The position numbers and the translations under genes were made by a program. From positions 1,674,001 to 1,738,000 of the forward strand of contig OY970177.1 of NCBI GenBank assembly GCA_963707975.1: a stretch of DNA of 64,000 nt. The letters are read 5' to 3'. Source of the stretch: CAVVXX01 sp963707975 (GTDB lineage: Bacteria > Pseudomonadota > Alphaproteobacteria > Micropepsales > Micropepsaceae). Below the pieces are notes generated by a model that was given only the letters and a program-made list of their open reading frames with translations, searched no databases and had not been told where the DNA came from. Numbering within the stretch: the stretch's first letter is position 1; each line of letters begins with the position of its first letter. Below are positions 18,986 to 28,049 of the stretch, piece by piece.

Positions 18986-19784
18986 GAGGCTTTTGTGCGA
19001 CCGAGATATCGGGCGCGTCTTCAGCCTTCATGCCGACGATGTGATAGCCGGCATCCACATGCATCACCTCGCCGGTGACGCCGCGGCCGAGATCGGACAG
19101 TAGGAACAGCGCGCAATCGCCCACTTCACCCGTCGTTACCGTGCGCCTGAGCGGCGAATTGTATTCGTTCCACTTGAGGATGTAGCGGAAATCGCCGACG
19201 CCGGACGCCGCCAGCGTCTTGATCGGCCCGGCCGACAGCGCGTTGACGCGGATTTGCTTCTTGCCCAAATCTTCTGCCATGTAGCGGACGCTGGCTTCGA
19301 GCGCCGCTTTGGCCACGCCCATCACGTTATAATGCGGCATCACGCGTTCGGCGCCGAGATAGGTGAGCGTGAGCAGCGAGCCCCCTTGCGGCATCATTTT
19401 TTCCGCGCGCTGCGCCACGGCCGTGAACGAGTAGCAGGAAATGTTCATCGTCTGGGCGAAATTGTCCGCGGTGGTGTCCACGTATCGCCCGCGCAATTGA
19501 TCTTTGTCGGAAAAGGCAATGGCATGGACGACGAAATCCAGCCAGTCCCATTTCGCGCGCAGCCCCGCAAACACCGTGTTCACCGACGCCGCATTCGACA
19601 CATCGCAATCATAAAGGCCAGCCGGCTTCAGCGGCTCGACAAGGGGCACAACGCGTTTCTTGAACACGTCGCCCTGATAGGTGAAGGCAAGCTCCGCGCC
19701 TGCCGCGTGCAGCGATTGCGCGATGCCCCAGGCAATGGATTTGTCGTTGGCGACGCCCATGATGAGCCCGCGCTTGCCCGCCAT
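18975..19784 (-). CDS. fabI: Enoyl-[acyl-carrier-protein] reductase (NADH)
   Basis: Reduces the enoyl-ACP double bond in the last step of each type II fatty acid elongation round. The 269-aa SDR-fold protein has the nucleotide motif GVANDKSIAWGIA (residues 10-22) and catalytic Y142, Y152 and K159 in the FabI pattern (TYLGAERVMPHYNVMGVAK). It overlaps the downstream aroC by 11 nt, suggesting coupled expression. As the FabI type it belongs to the triclosan-sensitive family. Confidence 0.95.
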   Translation of the reverse strand: MAGKRGLIMGVANDKSIAWGIAQSLHAAGAELAFTYQGDVFKKRVVPLVEPLKPAGLYDCDVSNAASVNTVFAGLRAKWDWLDFVVHAIAFSDKDQLRGRYVDTTADNFAQTMNISCYSFTAVAQRAEKMMPQGGSLLTLTYLGAERVMPHYNVMGVAKAALEASVRYMAEDLGKKQIRVNALSAGPIKTLAASGVGDFRYILKWNEYNSPLRRTVTTGEVGDCALFLLSDLGRGVTGEVMHVDAGYHIVGMKAEDAPDISVAQKPHVP

Positions 19785-19867
19785 GAGTTCCTGCCGCGGC
19801 CATGCTCTTCTCCATGCGTTGACCGGCCATCCTATAGCGATGGGCGGGCGGCGACTCCAGTAGGCCT

Positions 19868-21724
19868 CTATTGGTGTTTGGCCTGGGCCAGCCGCTTTTC
19901 CGCGGCTTCTACAATGGCCTTGAATTGCGGGTGATCCCGGATGGCGTCGAGATCGTTGTCGTTCATGAACCAGACCAGATTCTGCGGGTGGGCCGTCTGC
20001 ATCACGGGCTCCAGCAAGTCTAGGGCCATATCGAACTCGCGCAGGTGCACCATGCAGCAGGCCAAATTATAGCGCAGGTTTTGATTGTCCGGATCGAGCA
20101 ACAACGAGCGCTCCGCCCATTCTTTGGCGCGCGCATTTTCGCCCAAGGCCGTAAGCGCGGTCACGCCGAAGCTCATGGCATTGCCGTGGTCCGGCTCGGC
20201 GGCGATGATTTTCAAGACGCGAGCCAGTGTGCGCTTTGCCACATCCTTTGCGCCTTCAACGTCCCCCATTGCCTGGTAGCACTGAACGGCCATGCCCAAG
20301 GCCCAGAAGTCGCTCTCGGCCACAGCGCCCGCCTTTTCCAGGCAGCGAATGGCGTCGGCATATTTTCGCCTGGCGATGAAGTAGCGCGCCGCCGCCGAAT
20401 TCACTTCATAGGATTCAGGGTCGAGACGCAGCGCCGCCTGATGTTCGGCTTCCGCTTCGTCGAAGCGTCCAACGTCGGCCAGAATTCGCCCGCGTGCGGC
20501 ATGCGCTTCGGCCAGATCTGGCTCGAGCGAAAGTGCCTTTTGCGCGGCTTCCCACCCAGCATCGCCCGAAACCAGACCCAGAATGATCAGGTTCGCCTGG
20601 CTGATGGCCAGCAACGCCCAGGCGCGCGCATAATTTGGATCGATGTCCACCGCGCGCTCGCACAGCCGGATGATGATTTCACGGTGACGCGAATTGGCCA
20701 TCAGGCTGTATTGCCGCGCCATCAAATAAAGTTTGTAAGCCTCGGGGTTTGTGGTGGAGCGGGTTTCAAGGGCCTTCTTTTCCGACGGCAGCAGTTTCAG
20801 TTTCAGCGCGGCCACGATGGCTTCGGCAATTTCTTCCTGGACTGCGAAAATATCTTTTAGATCGCGGTCGAATCGTTCGGCCCAGAGGTGGCTGTCACTA
20901 GCCCCGTCGATCAACTGCGCGGTGATGCGCACGCGGTCGCCCGATTTGCGCACGCTGCCTTCCAGGATGTGGTTGACCTTCAACTGGCGCGCCACATTGG
21001 CGAGGTCTACATGCTTGCCCTTGAAGGTGAAGGCTGTGTTGCGTGAAACCACCGAAAGCGCCGACACCTTGCTGAGATCGGTGATGATGTCCTCAGTCAC
21101 GCCGTCGCTGAAATATTCCTGTTCGGGATCGCCGCTCATATTGGCGAAGGGCAGCACGCAGATCGAAATGCGCGATTCGTGCTGTTCCCGTTTGCTCGCG
21201 GTGGCGCCCGCCGGCGGGCGCACGGCGAAAACATGAATCGGCCGCTCGATATTCTTGACGTTGTGCTCGCCAAGGTCCTCGAACTCGGCGGCGATCTTGC
21301 CGGCCACGTGATCGCGCACGGCGCGCGACACCGCGATACCGCCAGGCTCGGCCAGTGTCTGTAGGCGGGCCGCCACGTTCACGCCATCGCCGTAGATGTC
21401 ATCACCTTCGACAATCACATCGCCCAAATTGACGCCGATGCGGTAACGGATGCGCTTGGTGTCGGGCAGGTTGGGCTCGGCCTTCGTCATCGCCGTCTGG
21501 ATGTCGAGAGCGCATTCGATGGCGGCGACGATGCTGGGGAACTCGACCAGGGCGCCGTCACCCATCAGCTTGACAATGCGCCCCCCGCTCGACGCGACTT
21601 TGGGGTCGAAAACGGCGCTGCGATTTTTCTTAAGGCGCTCGAGCGTGCCGCTTTCGTCGGCCTCCATCAGGCCGCTATAGCCGACCACGTCGGCGGACAT
21701 GATGGCGGTCAATTTGCGGAGCAA
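19868..21724 (-). CDS. Class III adenylate/guanylate cyclase with TolB-like and TPR regions
   Basis: The 618-aa protein has an N-terminal class III nucleotidyl cyclase domain (about 1-170). The metal-binding aspartates are in ADVVGYS and MGDGALVEF, and the transition-state pair in NVAARLQ. A TolB/FlgO-like segment follows (about 190-320; MSGDPEQEYFSDGVTEDI), then TPR repeats (about 330-600). No membrane segment is evident. It probably makes cAMP in response to a protein partner bound by the C-terminal part. This architecture is frequent in Rhizobiales and related orders. The signal and the nucleotide specificity are inferred. Confidence 0.88.
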   Translation of the reverse strand: MLRKLTAIMSADVVGYSGLMEADESGTLERLKKNRSAVFDPKVASSGGRIVKLMGDGALVEFPSIVAAIECALDIQTAMTKAEPNLPDTKRIRYRIGVNLGDVIVEGDDIYGDGVNVAARLQTLAEPGGIAVSRAVRDHVAGKIAAEFEDLGEHNVKNIERPIHVFAVRPPAGATASKREQHESRISICVLPFANMSGDPEQEYFSDGVTEDIITDLSKVSALSVVSRNTAFTFKGKHVDLANVARQLKVNHILEGSVRKSGDRVRITAQLIDGASDSHLWAERFDRDLKDIFAVQEEIAEAIVAALKLKLLPSEKKALETRSTTNPEAYKLYLMARQYSLMANSRHREIIIRLCERAVDIDPNYARAWALLAISQANLIILGLVSGDAGWEAAQKALSLEPDLAEAHAARGRILADVGRFDEAEAEHQAALRLDPESYEVNSAAARYFIARRKYADAIRCLEKAGAVAESDFWALGMAVQCYQAMGDVEGAKDVAKRTLARVLKIIAAEPDHGNAMSFGVTALTALGENARAKEWAERSLLLDPDNQNLRYNLACCMVHLREFDMALDLLEPVMQTAHPQNLVWFMNDNDLDAIRDHPQFKAIVEAAEKRLAQAKHQ

Positions 21725-21806
21725 GCGAGGACTCCGGTTCGCATATTTTGGCAGTTTACTTCCGGGGGTCTAGCGGACACAAACCGCTTCTTGCTCAAGG
21801 CAATCT

Positions 21807-23222
21807 TCACGCGGCCACAGGTTTCGCATAGGACGGCGCAAGCAGCCGTCCGAAGAAAAAGCGCGCCACCAGCAGCAGAACGACGGAACCGGCCATCAAG
21901 CCCGCATGCAGCAGCCAGAAGTCCGTGTCCGGCATCGTGCCGAGCAAGCCGCCCAAATAGCCCACCAGCGTGTTTCCCATGAACAGGTGCACGTAATAGA
22001 CGGCGATCATGATGCCGCCCAAGCCCTTCGGCGCGGCGCGCGAATAGAGCGCGAGCCCCACAGGCAGCACCATGGCGAAGCCGATGTCGTTCAGGATGTG
22101 GAACCCGAGCGCCCAGTAGAGCGGCACGGGGTGATGCGTGGAAGTGGCCACCGCGGCGCACCCCGCCAGCACCAGAGGCCCCAGCGTGCTGATCGCGACC
22201 CCGATGATGATCTTGGTGATCTCGTCGGGTTCCTTCCAGCGCTTCGCATACCAGCGCCAGAAGGCGATAACACCGATTAACGTGACCGTGCTGACGAAGG
22301 CATCCAGCGATACGATCCAGGTGATCGGCATATTGAAGCCGTAGAACATCGTCTGGAAATTCTTCTCGCCCCAGACGAGATAGGCGTCGAAGATTTCCTG
22401 ATTGCCGATGATCGAGACGGCCAGCACAGGCAGCATCGCCACGAGCAGGATCACCACCTGCCAGTCGCGGGCCGTGAGCGGCGGAGGCTTTTCCTTGGCG
22501 CCGACCTTGCGGATGGGTTCGGGTGGAAAAGTGCGTCGGCCGAAGAGATAGATAGCGAGCCCCAGCACCATGCCGACGCCCGCAGCCAAAAAGCCCAGAT
22601 GCCAATCCACCTTCTGGCCCAGCGTGCCGCAGACGAAGGGCGAAATGATCACGGCCATCTGGATACCGAGGAAATATATCTGGAAGCCATCGGCGCGGCG
22701 CGGATCGTCGAGCGAATAGAGATCGCCCACCTGGCTTGCGATGTTGCCCTTGAAGCAGCCCACGCCCGCCAGCAGCAGCGCGAGCGCCAGCAGGAAGGTC
22801 TGGTTCAGCACCAGCAGGAACGTGCCTATCACCATCAGGATTGCACCAGCCGTCACCGTTCGTGTGCGGCCGATCACCCGGTCGGCGAGGAAGCCGCCTG
22901 CCAGCGGCGTGACATAGACGAGGCCCGCATAAAGCTGCGCGGTGTTGGAGGCGAGCGCCATCTGCGATTGCGTGCCGTAGACCCAGCCGATCAGCCGGCG
23001 GAACGCATCAAAGCCCCAGACCTGCTCGATATGGCCGGGCAGAAGAAGGTAGTGCGTGAGATAGAGCACCAGCAGCGTCTGCATGCCGTAATAGGAGAAC
23101 CGCTCCCAGAACTCGGAGGCTGAAAGCCAGCCCAGCCCAGCCGGATGGCCCAGAAACACGGTGTCGGATTTGGATTTCTTTTCGAATTGCTCCAGGGCCG
23201 GGCCTGCGTTTTCGCTGGTCAA
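21807..23222 (-). CDS. POT/PTR-family proton-coupled peptide transporter
   Basis: The 471-aa major-facilitator protein has many hydrophobic segments and imports di- and tripeptides with protons. The family hallmark ExxERFSYYG is present at residues 37-46 (EFWERFSYYG). A second conserved block (FKGNIASQVGDLY) lies near 160. It resembles the bacterial DtpA/DtpT group. It stands alone, 82 nt upstream of the cyclase gene and 152 nt beyond the DnaJ-like gene. The substrate range is not predictable from the sequence. Confidence 0.9.
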   Translation of the reverse strand: MTSENAGPALEQFEKKSKSDTVFLGHPAGLGWLSASEFWERFSYYGMQTLLVLYLTHYLLLPGHIEQVWGFDAFRRLIGWVYGTQSQMALASNTAQLYAGLVYVTPLAGGFLADRVIGRTRTVTAGAILMVIGTFLLVLNQTFLLALALLLAGVGCFKGNIASQVGDLYSLDDPRRADGFQIYFLGIQMAVIISPFVCGTLGQKVDWHLGFLAAGVGMVLGLAIYLFGRRTFPPEPIRKVGAKEKPPPLTARDWQVVILLVAMLPVLAVSIIGNQEIFDAYLVWGEKNFQTMFYGFNMPITWIVSLDAFVSTVTLIGVIAFWRWYAKRWKEPDEITKIIIGVAISTLGPLVLAGCAAVATSTHHPVPLYWALGFHILNDIGFAMVLPVGLALYSRAAPKGLGGIMIAVYYVHLFMGNTLVGYLGGLLGTMPDTDFWLLHAGLMAGSVVLLLVARFFFGRLLAPSYAKPVAA

Positions 23223-23374
23223 GGGAGATTCCGGTTGGGACTCGCAGGCACTGTCGCCAAGCCGCTTGCCGATAGCAAGATGAGGCCAGGCACGAAGGGG
23301 GAACCTTCTGCCACCGGGAAGTTGGTCAGCCCCCTAACGCAGCGGCAACTTCGTGATCCGCAACCGGTTCTTTC

Positions 23375-24316
23375 TCAATGCAGTTTCGAGCGGGGGTCGT
23401 AGGCGGCCTGCCAGCGCTTGGCGAAAGAACTCAATTCCGCGTCGGCCTTTTCGGGCAGTGTCACCAGCAGCCTTATATAAAGGTCGCCCACATTGCTCGG
23501 GGCCTGGATGCCCTTGGCCTTGAGACGCAGCACCGTGCCGGTGTTGGAGTTGGGAGGCACCGTGACCGAGACAGGGCCGGTCAATGTCGGCACTTCCACC
23601 TTGGCGCCTAGCACCGCTTCCTTGAGCGTGATCGGCAAATCCATTCGGATGTCGTCGCCATCGCGGGTGAGATAGGGATGCGGCGCCACGCTGACGGTAA
23701 TGAGCAGATCGCCGAACGCGCCGCCGCGCTCGCCGGGCGCGCCTTGACCGCGAAGGCGGATTTGCTGTCCCTCTTTCAGGCCGGGCGGGATTTTCACTTC
23801 CAGCTCGCGGCCATCACCCAGCATCACGCGGCGCGTGCCGCCGAGTGCCGCTTCCTGAAACGACACCGTGGTGGTGAGCTGCAAATCTTGGCCGCGTCTG
23901 GGTTGCGTCCGCGCGCGGCCGCGCGTTGGGCCTGCGCCGCCGCCAAAGATGCCGCCCAGAATGTCGTCGAGGTTGACGCCTTCTTCCTCGCCGAAATTAA
24001 AATGGAATTCGCGCGGCCCGCCTTGGCCGGGGCGAAAGCCGCCTTGGCGAAATCCGCCCGCGCCCGGATTGAAGCCCGCGCCGAAACCTTTGGGCTGGCC
24101 GCTCTCGTCGATTTCGCCGCGGTCGTATTGCGCGCGTTTTTCCTTGTCGCCAAGCAGATCGTAGGCGTTGTTGATTTCCTGAAAGCGTTTCACCGCCGCC
24201 GGGTCGTTGGCGTGCTTGTCGGGATGGTGCTTCTTGGCAAGCTGGCGGAATGCCTTCTTGATTTCCGCTTCGCTTGCCTTCCGGGGCACACCGAGGACGT
24301 CATAGGGATCGCGCAT
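23375..24316 (-). CDS. DnaJ-class co-chaperone without zinc finger (CbpA type)
   Basis: The protein of about 313 aa has an N-terminal J domain with the HPD motif at 31-33, which stimulates the DnaK ATPase. A Gly/Phe-rich linker (about 75-130) and the two beta-sandwich substrate-binding domains of DnaJ follow. The CxxCxGxG zinc-finger repeats of true DnaJ are absent, so it belongs to the CbpA/DjlA-like class. The ATG at 24316 (MRDPYDVLG) was chosen over GTG 24325, three codons upstream. It lies near fabI-aroC and pdxH, as in related genomes. Confidence 0.9.
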   Translation of the reverse strand: MRDPYDVLGVPRKASEAEIKKAFRQLAKKHHPDKHANDPAAVKRFQEINNAYDLLGDKEKRAQYDRGEIDESGQPKGFGAGFNPGAGGFRQGGFRPGQGGPREFHFNFGEEEGVNLDDILGGIFGGGAGPTRGRARTQPRRGQDLQLTTTVSFQEAALGGTRRVMLGDGRELEVKIPPGLKEGQQIRLRGQGAPGERGGAFGDLLITVSVAPHPYLTRDGDDIRMDLPITLKEAVLGAKVEVPTLTGPVSVTVPPNSNTGTVLRLKAKGIQAPSNVGDLYIRLLVTLPEKADAELSSFAKRWQAAYDPRSKLH

Positions 24317-24351
24317 CGCCACCACTATATAGGAACGATATGCCCTGCCGG

Positions 24352-25107
24352 TTAAGGCATGGCCCTGGAAGGCGGACCCTCAAACGTCTTGTGCATGGTG
24401 CCCTCGGCGAGCGGCCCGGGTGGCTGTGTGTCATTGCGCGCTGCCGGTGCAAGTGCCGGGCGCAATGTAGGTTGTTTTCCAAGCTTGGCGGATTTCTTCG
24501 CCAACCTGACCGGCGCGGGATCGATTCTCTCGGCCGACACCGCGTCTTTGGCTGGCGTGGGCAGCGCTACCTCGGTCACCCCGTTGAGCGCGGCAAGCCG
24601 CGCCTCAGCCGCGCTATGGCCGCGCTCGGCGGCCTCGGTATAAAGGCGTTTGGCCAGTTCAAGGTTTTGCGTGACATATTCGCCTTTCTCGTAAAGCTCG
24701 CCCAAACGGAATTGCGCTTCGGCGTGCCCGGCATCAGACGCGTAAGTCAGCCACATGATTGCTTCTTCCGGTTCGGGGTCGCCCGCCTCGCCGTCGAGCA
24801 GCATGATGCCGAGATCGGCTTGCGCGGTGCCGAGCCCCGCTTCGGCGGCACGCTCATACCATTTGACCGCCTTTTGCGGATTGCGCAGCACGCCCTGGCC
24901 GCGGCGATACATCAGCGCCACGTTGCGCATGGCGGCGAGATCGTCATTGTCGGCAAGGTCTGAGAAAATCTTGAAGGCATCCTCGTATTGGCCCGCATCA
25001 TAGGCGGCGACGCCCCTGTCGAAAGTGGCCTGATCGCCCGGCACGGCATAGGCCGCCGACGCGGCCAGCAGGAACGCGGCGCTAAGAAGCGTTCTCATTC
25101 TCATCAT
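24352..25107 (-). CDS. Exported Sel1-repeat protein
   Basis: The 251-aa protein has a signal peptide ending AAYA near residue 20. It then carries consecutive Sel1-like (TPR-related) repeats, visible as AMRNVALMYRRGQGV, AQADLGIMLLDGEAG and AQFRLGELYEKGEYV between about 55 and 165. The C-terminal tail is proline- and alanine-rich and looks disordered. Sel1 repeats mediate protein-protein contacts in the periplasm; no enzyme domain is present. The gene lies 26 nt upstream of the dnaJ-like gene on the same strand. The specific role is unknown. Confidence 0.85.
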   Translation of the reverse strand: MMRMRTLLSAAFLLAASAAYAVPGDQATFDRGVAAYDAGQYEDAFKIFSDLADNDDLAAMRNVALMYRRGQGVLRNPQKAVKWYERAAEAGLGTAQADLGIMLLDGEAGDPEPEEAIMWLTYASDAGHAEAQFRLGELYEKGEYVTQNLELAKRLYTEAAERGHSAAEARLAALNGVTEVALPTPAKDAVSAERIDPAPVRLAKKSAKLGKQPTLRPALAPAARNDTQPPGPLAEGTMHKTFEGPPSRAMP

Positions 25108-25212
25108 GGGTGCAGGCTAGCAAATCCTTTGCCGCGCGCGAAGGCGCTGGCACCGTCATACTTTCGGCGCGGGTGCGAAGGTGCTATCCGAGCGAACGCG
25201 AAAGGAACAGGC

Positions 25213-25818
25213 GTGAACGAAAAGGAAATCGAGACCGCGAAAGACCCCATAGCGCTCTTCGAGGCGTGGTTCGCGGAAGCGCGCGCTGAGGAACCGAACG
25301 ATCCGGACGCGATGGCGGTGGCCACCGTGGATGCATTGGGTATGCCCAATGTGCGCATGGTGCTGCTCAAGCACATCGATCACGGCGGTTTCGTGTTTTA
25401 CACCAATCTCGAAAGCGCCAAAGGCCAGGAACTGAAGGCAAATGCGCGCGCCGGACTCTGTTTTCACTGGAAGTCGCTGGGCCGCCAGGTGCGGGCGCGG
25501 GGGCAGGTGGCTCCCGTAACCGCCGCAGAAGCCGACGCCTATTTCGCCAGTCGGCCCAAGGACAGCCAGATCGGCGCATGGGCTTCGGCGCAATCGCGGC
25601 CGCTCGAAGGACGTTATGCGCTGGAAAAGGAAGTGGCGCGCGTAGCCGCGAAATACGCGCTGACGAAAGTTCCGCGTCCGCCTTATTGGTCTGGCTTTCG
25701 CGTGCAGCCTTTGGAAATCGAATTCTGGCGCAACCGGCCGTTCCGCTTGCATGACCGGTTGCTTTATCGCCGCGACAATCCGAAAGCGCCCTGGCGGACG
25801 GAGAAACTTTACCCATGA
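25213..25818 (+). CDS. pdxH: Pyridoxamine 5'-phosphate oxidase
   Basis: FMN enzyme that oxidises pyridoxine or pyridoxamine 5'-phosphate to the cofactor PLP. The 201-aa product starts at GTG 25213 behind AAAGGAACAG, a good ribosome site. The frame is open further upstream (24988) but that part lacks homology-like sequence. FMN- and substrate-binding motifs are seen (NVRMVLLKHIDHGGFVFYTN; SRPKDSQIGAWAS; C-terminal FWRNRPFRLHDRL). Its TGA overlaps the ATG of the following CDF gene (ATGA, 25815-25818). Confidence 0.95.
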   Translation: MNEKEIETAKDPIALFEAWFAEARAEEPNDPDAMAVATVDALGMPNVRMVLLKHIDHGGFVFYTNLESAKGQELKANARAGLCFHWKSLGRQVRARGQVAPVTAAEADAYFASRPKDSQIGAWASAQSRPLEGRYALEKEVARVAAKYALTKVPRPPYWSGFRVQPLEIEFWRNRPFRLHDRLLYRRDNPKAPWRTEKLYP

Positions 25819-26783
25819 GCGCGGCCGGGAAAATTCGCCCTGACGCAACGCACGCTTCGGTGTCGCCGCACACGCCGCAACTGCCGAAATCGTCGGGCGC
25901 GCGCATGATGAATGCTGCCGCGGTCGCTTCGCTGGCGATTGCCACCCTGCTTTTGGTGCTGAAAATCGCCGCCTATTGGCTGACGGGTTCTATTGCCATT
26001 CTGGCGGCGCTCGCCGATTCAGCCACCGATGTTTTCACTTCTGCCGTCAATCTCGTCGCCGTGCGCCATGCGCTGACACCGGCCGATGCCGAGCACCGCT
26101 TCGGTCACGCCAAGGCAGAGCCGTTGGCGGGACTGTTGCAGGCGGCGTTCATTGCGGGCTCGGCCACGTTTCTGGTTTTTGAATCGATCGATCATCTGAT
26201 TTCGCCGCATCCCCTTGAGAATGAATCAATCGGCCTTGGCGTGATGGCATTCTCGGTCCTCGCCACCTTCGTACTGGTCAGGTTCCAACGGCTGGTGGTG
26301 CGCCGCACGCGCTCGGTGGCGATTGCCGCTGACAGCATGCATTACTGGGGCGATCTGCTGACCAATCTCGGCGTCATCGCGGGCATCCTGATGTCTACGC
26401 GGCTGGGCTGGTATATCGCCGATCCACTCATCGGGCTCGCGGTCGCCTGCGTGCTGGCGGCGAGCGCCTGGCATGTTTTCCGCCAATCCTTCGATCAGCT
26501 CATGGACCGCGAATTGCCAGACGAAGCGCGCGCACGCATCAAGACAATTGCGCTGCGCAATGCGGAAGTGCGCGGCATCCACGATTTGCGTACGCGTGCG
26601 GCCGGCACGCTGACCTTCATCCAGTTTCATCTGGAAATGGACCCCGGCATCGCGCTGTCGCGCGCCCATGAGGTGAGCGACGAAGTCGAACAATCGCTGA
26701 TGAATGCTTTTCCCGGCGCCGAGATCATTATCCACCAGGATCCGACCGGCGCGGAGACGCCGCCGCCGCTGGCACGCTCATAG
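25815..26783 (+). CDS. Cation diffusion facilitator metal exporter (FieF-like)
   Basis: The 322-aa inner-membrane Zn(II)/Fe(II)-proton antiporter of the CDF family has six predicted helices. The intramembrane metal site is complete: D68 and D72 (LADSATD) and H176 and D180 (HYWGD). This DD/HD set matches the FieF/YiiP type. The cytoplasmic C-terminal domain (about 215-310) contains the HDLRTR segment and further His/Asp ligands. It is translationally coupled to pdxH by a 4-nt overlap. The transported metal is inferred from the family only. Confidence 0.92.
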   Translation: MSAAGKIRPDATHASVSPHTPQLPKSSGARMMNAAAVASLAIATLLLVLKIAAYWLTGSIAILAALADSATDVFTSAVNLVAVRHALTPADAEHRFGHAKAEPLAGLLQAAFIAGSATFLVFESIDHLISPHPLENESIGLGVMAFSVLATFVLVRFQRLVVRRTRSVAIAADSMHYWGDLLTNLGVIAGILMSTRLGWYIADPLIGLAVACVLAASAWHVFRQSFDQLMDRELPDEARARIKTIALRNAEVRGIHDLRTRAAGTLTFIQFHLEMDPGIALSRAHEVSDEVEQSLMNAFPGAEIIIHQDPTGAETPPPLARS

Positions 26784-26792
26784 CAGCGCGGT

Positions 26793-27560
26793 TCAGCGCC
26801 GCTTCGGTTTCGGCAGGCCCAACTGCTCGCGCCATACCTTGCCGGGGATTTCTTCGGCGGCGCCTTCCGGCAGATGGCCGAGATGGAAGGGGCCGAAACT
26901 CACGCGGATAAGGCGCGCGACTTTCAGGCCCAGATGTTCCATAAGCCGTTTTACCTCGCGGTTCTTGCCTTCCTTGAGCGACAGCGTGACCCAAGCGTAA
27001 GGCCCCTTGGCGCGTTCGAGCTCGGCGGTGACAGGCCCGTAATGCACGCCATCGACCGTGATGCCTTTGGCGAGCTTGCTAAAATCCTCCTGCGTCACCT
27101 TGCCGAACAGCCGCGCGCGATAGCGCCGCACCCAGCCCTGCGATGGCAATTCGAGTTTGCGCGCGAGCTCGCCGTCATTGGTGAGCAGCAGCAGGCCTTC
27201 CGAATTGATGTCGAGGCGGCCAACCGAAAGCACGCGCGGCAGGCCCTTGGGCAGATTGGCGAACACGGTTGCGCGGCCCTCCGGATCGCGGTGCGAGGTC
27301 ACGAGGCCGGCCGGTTTGTGATAGCGCCACAGCCGCGTGGGCTCGGCCGCGGGCACAGGCTTGCCGTCGATGGCGATGAGCGCGTCCTCGCCCACGCGCA
27401 ACGCGGGCGTGGTGATTTTCTCGCCATTAACCGCCACGCGGCCCTCGGCGATCAGTTTTTCGGCGTCGCGCCGCGAGCAGATTCCCGCGCGCGCGATCAC
27501 CTTGGCGATGCGTTCGCCGGGTGCGGCGTCATTTGCGGCATCATTGTCGGCCAATGCCAT
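26793..27560 (-). CDS. rRNA pseudouridine synthase of the RsuA/RluB family
   Basis: The 255-aa protein isomerises a specific uridine in rRNA. An N-terminal S4 RNA-binding domain (about 15-65; RIAKVIARAGICSRRDAEKLI) precedes the catalytic domain with the nucleophile D117 in GRLDINSEGLLLLTNDG. The length and S4 domain fit RluB (23S U2605 in E. coli), but RsuA or RluE cannot be excluded. It is divergent from tadA across 42 nt, an arrangement seen in many alphaproteobacteria. Confidence 0.9.
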   Translation of the reverse strand: MALADNDAANDAAPGERIAKVIARAGICSRRDAEKLIAEGRVAVNGEKITTPALRVGEDALIAIDGKPVPAAEPTRLWRYHKPAGLVTSHRDPEGRATVFANLPKGLPRVLSVGRLDINSEGLLLLTNDGELARKLELPSQGWVRRYRARLFGKVTQEDFSKLAKGITVDGVHYGPVTAELERAKGPYAWVTLSLKEGKNREVKRLMEHLGLKVARLIRVSFGPFHLGHLPEGAAEEIPGKVWREQLGLPKPKRR

Positions 27561-27602
27561 TTCCTCTATTCGTCAGCGTCCGCTCTAGCATAAGGCTCAA
27601 GG

Positions 27603-28049
27603 ATGGGCGACGAGCAATTCATGGCAATGGCGCTTGCCGAAGCCGAGCTTGCGGCAGCACGCGGTGAAGTGCCCATCGGCGCGATGCTGATTTCGGCTGA
27701 CGGTGCCCTGCTGGCCAAAGACGGCAATCGCATCATCGAGTGGCACGATCCTACCGCGCATGCGGAAATGTTGGTGCTGCGCGCTGGCGCCATGGCGTTG
27801 AACAACGAACGCCTTATTGGCACGACGCTGTATGTGACGCTGGAGCCTTGCGCGATGTGCGCGGGCGCAATCAGCTTCGCGCGCATTGGCCGGCTGGTAT
27901 ATGCCGCCGCTGATCCTAAGGGCGGCGCTATCGAGTATGGCCCGCACTTTTTCACCCAGCCGACCTGCCACCACCGCCCGGAAATTTCGCGTCTGGAAAA
28001 TGCGAAAGCCGGAACGTTGCTGACGGAATTCTTCCGCGCAAGGCGCTGA
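27603..28049 (+). CDS. tadA: tRNA-specific adenosine deaminase
   Basis: Converts A34 to inosine in the anticodon of tRNA-Arg(ACG). The 148-aa cytidine-deaminase-fold protein has the zinc site H53-A-E55 and P82-C83-A-M-C86, with E55 as the proton shuttle. It starts at ATG 27603, 42 nt from the divergent rluB-like gene. The stop codon directly abuts that of the convergent PAP2 gene, forming TGATCA at 28047-28052. Confidence 0.93.
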   Translation: MGDEQFMAMALAEAELAAARGEVPIGAMLISADGALLAKDGNRIIEWHDPTAHAEMLVLRAGAMALNNERLIGTTLYVTLEPCAMCAGAISFARIGRLVYAAADPKGGAIEYGPHFFTQPTCHHRPEISRLENAKAGTLLTEFFRARR

